Below, piece by piece: positions 62,061 to 64,000 of a stretch of 64,000 bases of DNA. The stretch's first letter is position 1. Every line of letters begins with the position of its first letter. Origin of the DNA: Maricaulis sp048270095 (GTDB taxonomy: Bacteria; Pseudomonadota; Alphaproteobacteria; Caulobacterales; Maricaulaceae). The position numbers were made by a program, and so were the translations under genes. Below the pieces are notes generated by a model that saw only the letters and a program-made list of their open reading frames with translations, was not told the DNA's origin and searched no databases. The stretch lies in assembly GCF_048270095.1 (NCBI RefSeq), contig NZ_JBLWTL010000010.1:26828-90827 (forward strand). The letters run 5' to 3'.

Positions 62061-63833
62061 ATGTTTGATCTGAAAATCGAGGGCGGTCTGGTCTTTGACG
62101 GCACTGGCGGACCCGCCGTGTGGACCGATATCGGCATTACCGGTGGGCGTATTGCGGCCATCGGCCATGATATCGGCGAGGCGAAACGCACCATCGACGC
62201 CAAGGGCCAGATCGTCACGCCGGGCTTTATCGACGTTCACACCCATTATGACGGCCAGGCGAGCTGGGACGGCGATCTGCGTCCCTCGATTGATCATGGT
62301 GTCACCACGGCCGTGATGGGCAATTGCGGCGTTGGTTTCGCGCCTGTGCGTGAAGCCGATCACGACAAGCTGATCAAGCTGATGGAAGGCGTCGAGGATA
62401 TCCCCGGCACCGCGCTGGCGGAGGGCCTGACTTGGAATTGGGAGAGCTTCCCCGATTATCTCGACGCGCTGGCCGCCGTGCCGCGTACCATCGATATCGC
62501 CGCCATGCTGCCCCACGACCCCTTGCGTGTTTATGTCATGGGCGATCGGGCGATCCATTCCGAGCCGGCCAATGATGCGGATATCGCCGAGATGCAGCGC
62601 CTGACGCGCGAAGCGCTGGAGGCGGGTGCCATCGGATTCGCCACTGGCCGCTCCGACGTCCACAAGAGCGCCGATGGCGACTGGACACCCTCATCCGAAG
62701 CCACCCGCGCCGAACTGACCGGAATCGCGAAGGCCTTCAACGGTCTCGATTACGGCGTCGTCCAGGCGGTCAGCGATTTCAATCTCGAGCGCGGCGAACA
62801 GGATTTCGACGAGGAATGGTCGATCATTGCCGATTATGCCAAGGCCTCGGGCCGGCCCTTCTCCTTCTCCCTGATGCAGCGCGATTTCGCGCCCGATCAA
62901 TGGCTCAAGCTGATCGCGCGCACCGAGACCCTCAAGGAAGAGGGCGTTGATGCCCGCATGCAGGTGGCGCCGCGCGCTATCGGCGTCTTCCTCGGCTTCA
63001 ATTGCACCTTCCACCCTTTCATGGGCTATCCAAGCTACAAGACCATCGCCGACCTGCCGCTGGCCGAGCGGGTCAAGCGAATGAAAGATCCGGCGTTCAA
63101 GGCGCAAATCCTCAGCGAGAAGACCGAAAAACTCGCCGGTCCCGGCTCCTCGGTGCCGCCGCTGGCCGACATGCTGATGGAGCATATCGATTTCGTCGCC
63201 GAGAAATTCTTCCAGCTCGGCAATCCGCCGGATTATGAGCAAAGCGCCGACAGCTCACTCGCCGCCAAGGCCCGCGCCAAGGGCGTCTCGCTGATGGAGA
63301 TGATCTACGACACCCTGCTTGAGCGCGACGGTCACGAGCTGATCTATCTGCCGCTCTATAATTACACCGAGATGAATTACGACAATGTCCTCAAGATGAT
63401 GCAGCATCCGCAGGCGCTCTACGGCCTGTCCGACGGCGGCGCCCATGTCGGCACGGTCTGCGATGCCTCGATGCCGACCTACATGCTCACCCACTGGACG
63501 CGTGACCGCAAACGCGGCGAAAAACTCTCACTGCCCCATGTCGTGCGCATGCTCACCGGTGCCCAGGCCGATTATCTCGGCATGTCCGATCGCGGCTATA
63601 TCCGCGAGGGTCTGAAAGCCGACATCAATGTCATCGATCTCGACAATCTCCAGATGGAACCACCCCACATGGTCCAGGACCTCCCCGCCGGCGGCCAGCG
63701 CCTGCTGCAGGGCGCAAACGGCTATACCGCGACAATCGTCGCCGGCGAGGTCGTGATCGAGAATGGCAAGCTGACGGGGGCGAAACCGGGGACGGTTTAT
63801 CGGGCTGGTCGGGTGCTGGCGGCGGCGGAGTAG
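62061..63833 (+). CDS. N-acyl-D-amino-acid deacylase-like amidohydrolase
   Basis: A 590-residue member of the D-aminoacylase branch of the amidohydrolase superfamily. The metal-binding HxH is in GFIDVHTHYDGQASWD; the following MGNCGVGFAPV contains the Cys that is a zinc ligand in D-aminoacylases. A late His (SDGGAHVGTVCD) and the C-terminal GLKADINVIDLDNL complete the pattern. ATG 62061 follows AGGGGAGATGAAG. Likely substrates are N-acyl-amino acids or related imides. Transcribed with the upstream BASS transporter, suggesting uptake and hydrolysis of the same compound. The remaining 167 bases of the window hold nothing I can assign. Confidence 0.9.
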   Translation: MFDLKIEGGLVFDGTGGPAVWTDIGITGGRIAAIGHDIGEAKRTIDAKGQIVTPGFIDVHTHYDGQASWDGDLRPSIDHGVTTAVMGNCGVGFAPVREADHDKLIKLMEGVEDIPGTALAEGLTWNWESFPDYLDALAAVPRTIDIAAMLPHDPLRVYVMGDRAIHSEPANDADIAEMQRLTREALEAGAIGFATGRSDVHKSADGDWTPSSEATRAELTGIAKAFNGLDYGVVQAVSDFNLERGEQDFDEEWSIIADYAKASGRPFSFSLMQRDFAPDQWLKLIARTETLKEEGVDARMQVAPRAIGVFLGFNCTFHPFMGYPSYKTIADLPLAERVKRMKDPAFKAQILSEKTEKLAGPGSSVPPLADMLMEHIDFVAEKFFQLGNPPDYEQSADSSLAAKARAKGVSLMEMIYDTLLERDGHELIYLPLYNYTEMNYDNVLKMMQHPQALYGLSDGGAHVGTVCDASMPTYMLTHWTRDRKRGEKLSLPHVVRMLTGAQADYLGMSDRGYIREGLKADINVIDLDNLQMEPPHMVQDLPAGGQRLLQGANGYTATIVAGEVVIENGKLTGAKPGTVYRAGRVLAAAE

Positions 63834-64000
63834 CCAAACCAAAGCCAGATCCATGATTCACAGTCATCCTGACTTTCGTCCACTACTGTCCGGGATTCTG
63901 GATAGCGGATCATATTCCTAGCTCCATCTGAGAGCGAGCTGGGGTGATGGCGGTCGGCTGGCGGGGTTTTTCGGGGGTGGTTTGGATCGGCCTGTCAGGT

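Overview
The window is about 64 kb of GC-rich bacterial DNA with dense, operon-style coding on both strands and one tRNA gene. Gene content (TonB-dependent iron uptake with PiuC, a CcmFGHI cytochrome c maturation block, several acyl-CoA catabolic genes, WYL/HxlR/Crp regulators, frequent GTG starts) points to an alphaproteobacterium, most likely a marine Maricaulis/Hyphomonadaceae-type organism. That placement is inference from overall character; no rRNA gene is present to settle it.

Layout: 1-6.4 kb holds the end of a SulP transporter, a secreted propeller-amidohydrolase and a penicillin-acylase-like enzyme. 6.4-9.5 kb (minus strand) has a CENP-V/GFA protein, a periplasmic alpha-carbonic anhydrase, a glutathione S-transferase and TrhO. 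9.7-10.7 kb is a translationally coupled ParD-like/methionine aminopeptidase pair. 10.7-12.1 kb is a tandem pair of secreted DM9-like proteins. 12.1-14.6 kb has a Rieske oxygenase and an amino acid permease broken by an in-frame amber codon. 14.6-18.9 kb is an RND efflux pump with its adaptor. 19.2-24.7 kb is a self-contained iron uptake operon (exbB-exbD-exbD-tonB-receptor-piuC) behind a perfect palindrome resembling a Fur box. 24.8-26.6 kb is a WYL regulator divergent from an epoxide hydrolase with a palindrome between them. 26.6-27.3 kb encodes a eukaryote-like Rho-family GTPase with a twin-arginine leader.

27.3-28.3 kb is non-coding: it has a dispersed repeat with a promoter and rRNA-type boxA, then tRNA-Ser(GCU). 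A second copy of the repeat lies inverted at 58.0-58.4 kb. 29-32.6 kb has glutaryl-CoA dehydrogenase, a crotonase-fold protein and a PutP-type symporter. 32.9-36.1 kb has a Val/Tyr/Glu-rich 23-residue-repeat envelope protein, a secreted nuclease and a small kinase. 36.2-40.3 kb is ccmFGHI plus a small secreted protein. 40.6-43.7 kb has a soluble sensor kinase and a fatty acid desaturase.

43.7-54.3 kb is one long plus-strand catabolic operon: paired acyl-CoA dehydrogenases, SDR, ACAD10/11-like dehydrogenase, CoA ligase, MaoC hydratase, MFE-2-like SDR, thioesterase, thiolase and quinone oxidoreductase. Together these give CoA activation, dehydrogenation, R-type hydration/oxidation and thiolysis of an unidentified acid. 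54.3-63.8 kb has a sterol-desaturase-family hydroxylase, a Crp/Fnr regulator, an M28 peptidase, MscL, a small secreted protein, a beta-helix lipoprotein, an HxlR regulator, a BASS transporter and an N-acyl-D-amino-acid deacylase-like amidohydrolase.

The most unusual items are the exported-looking Rho-like GTPase with substitutions at both classical GTPase positions, the boxA-bearing dispersed repeat, the DM9 pair, and the 23-residue-repeat protein.
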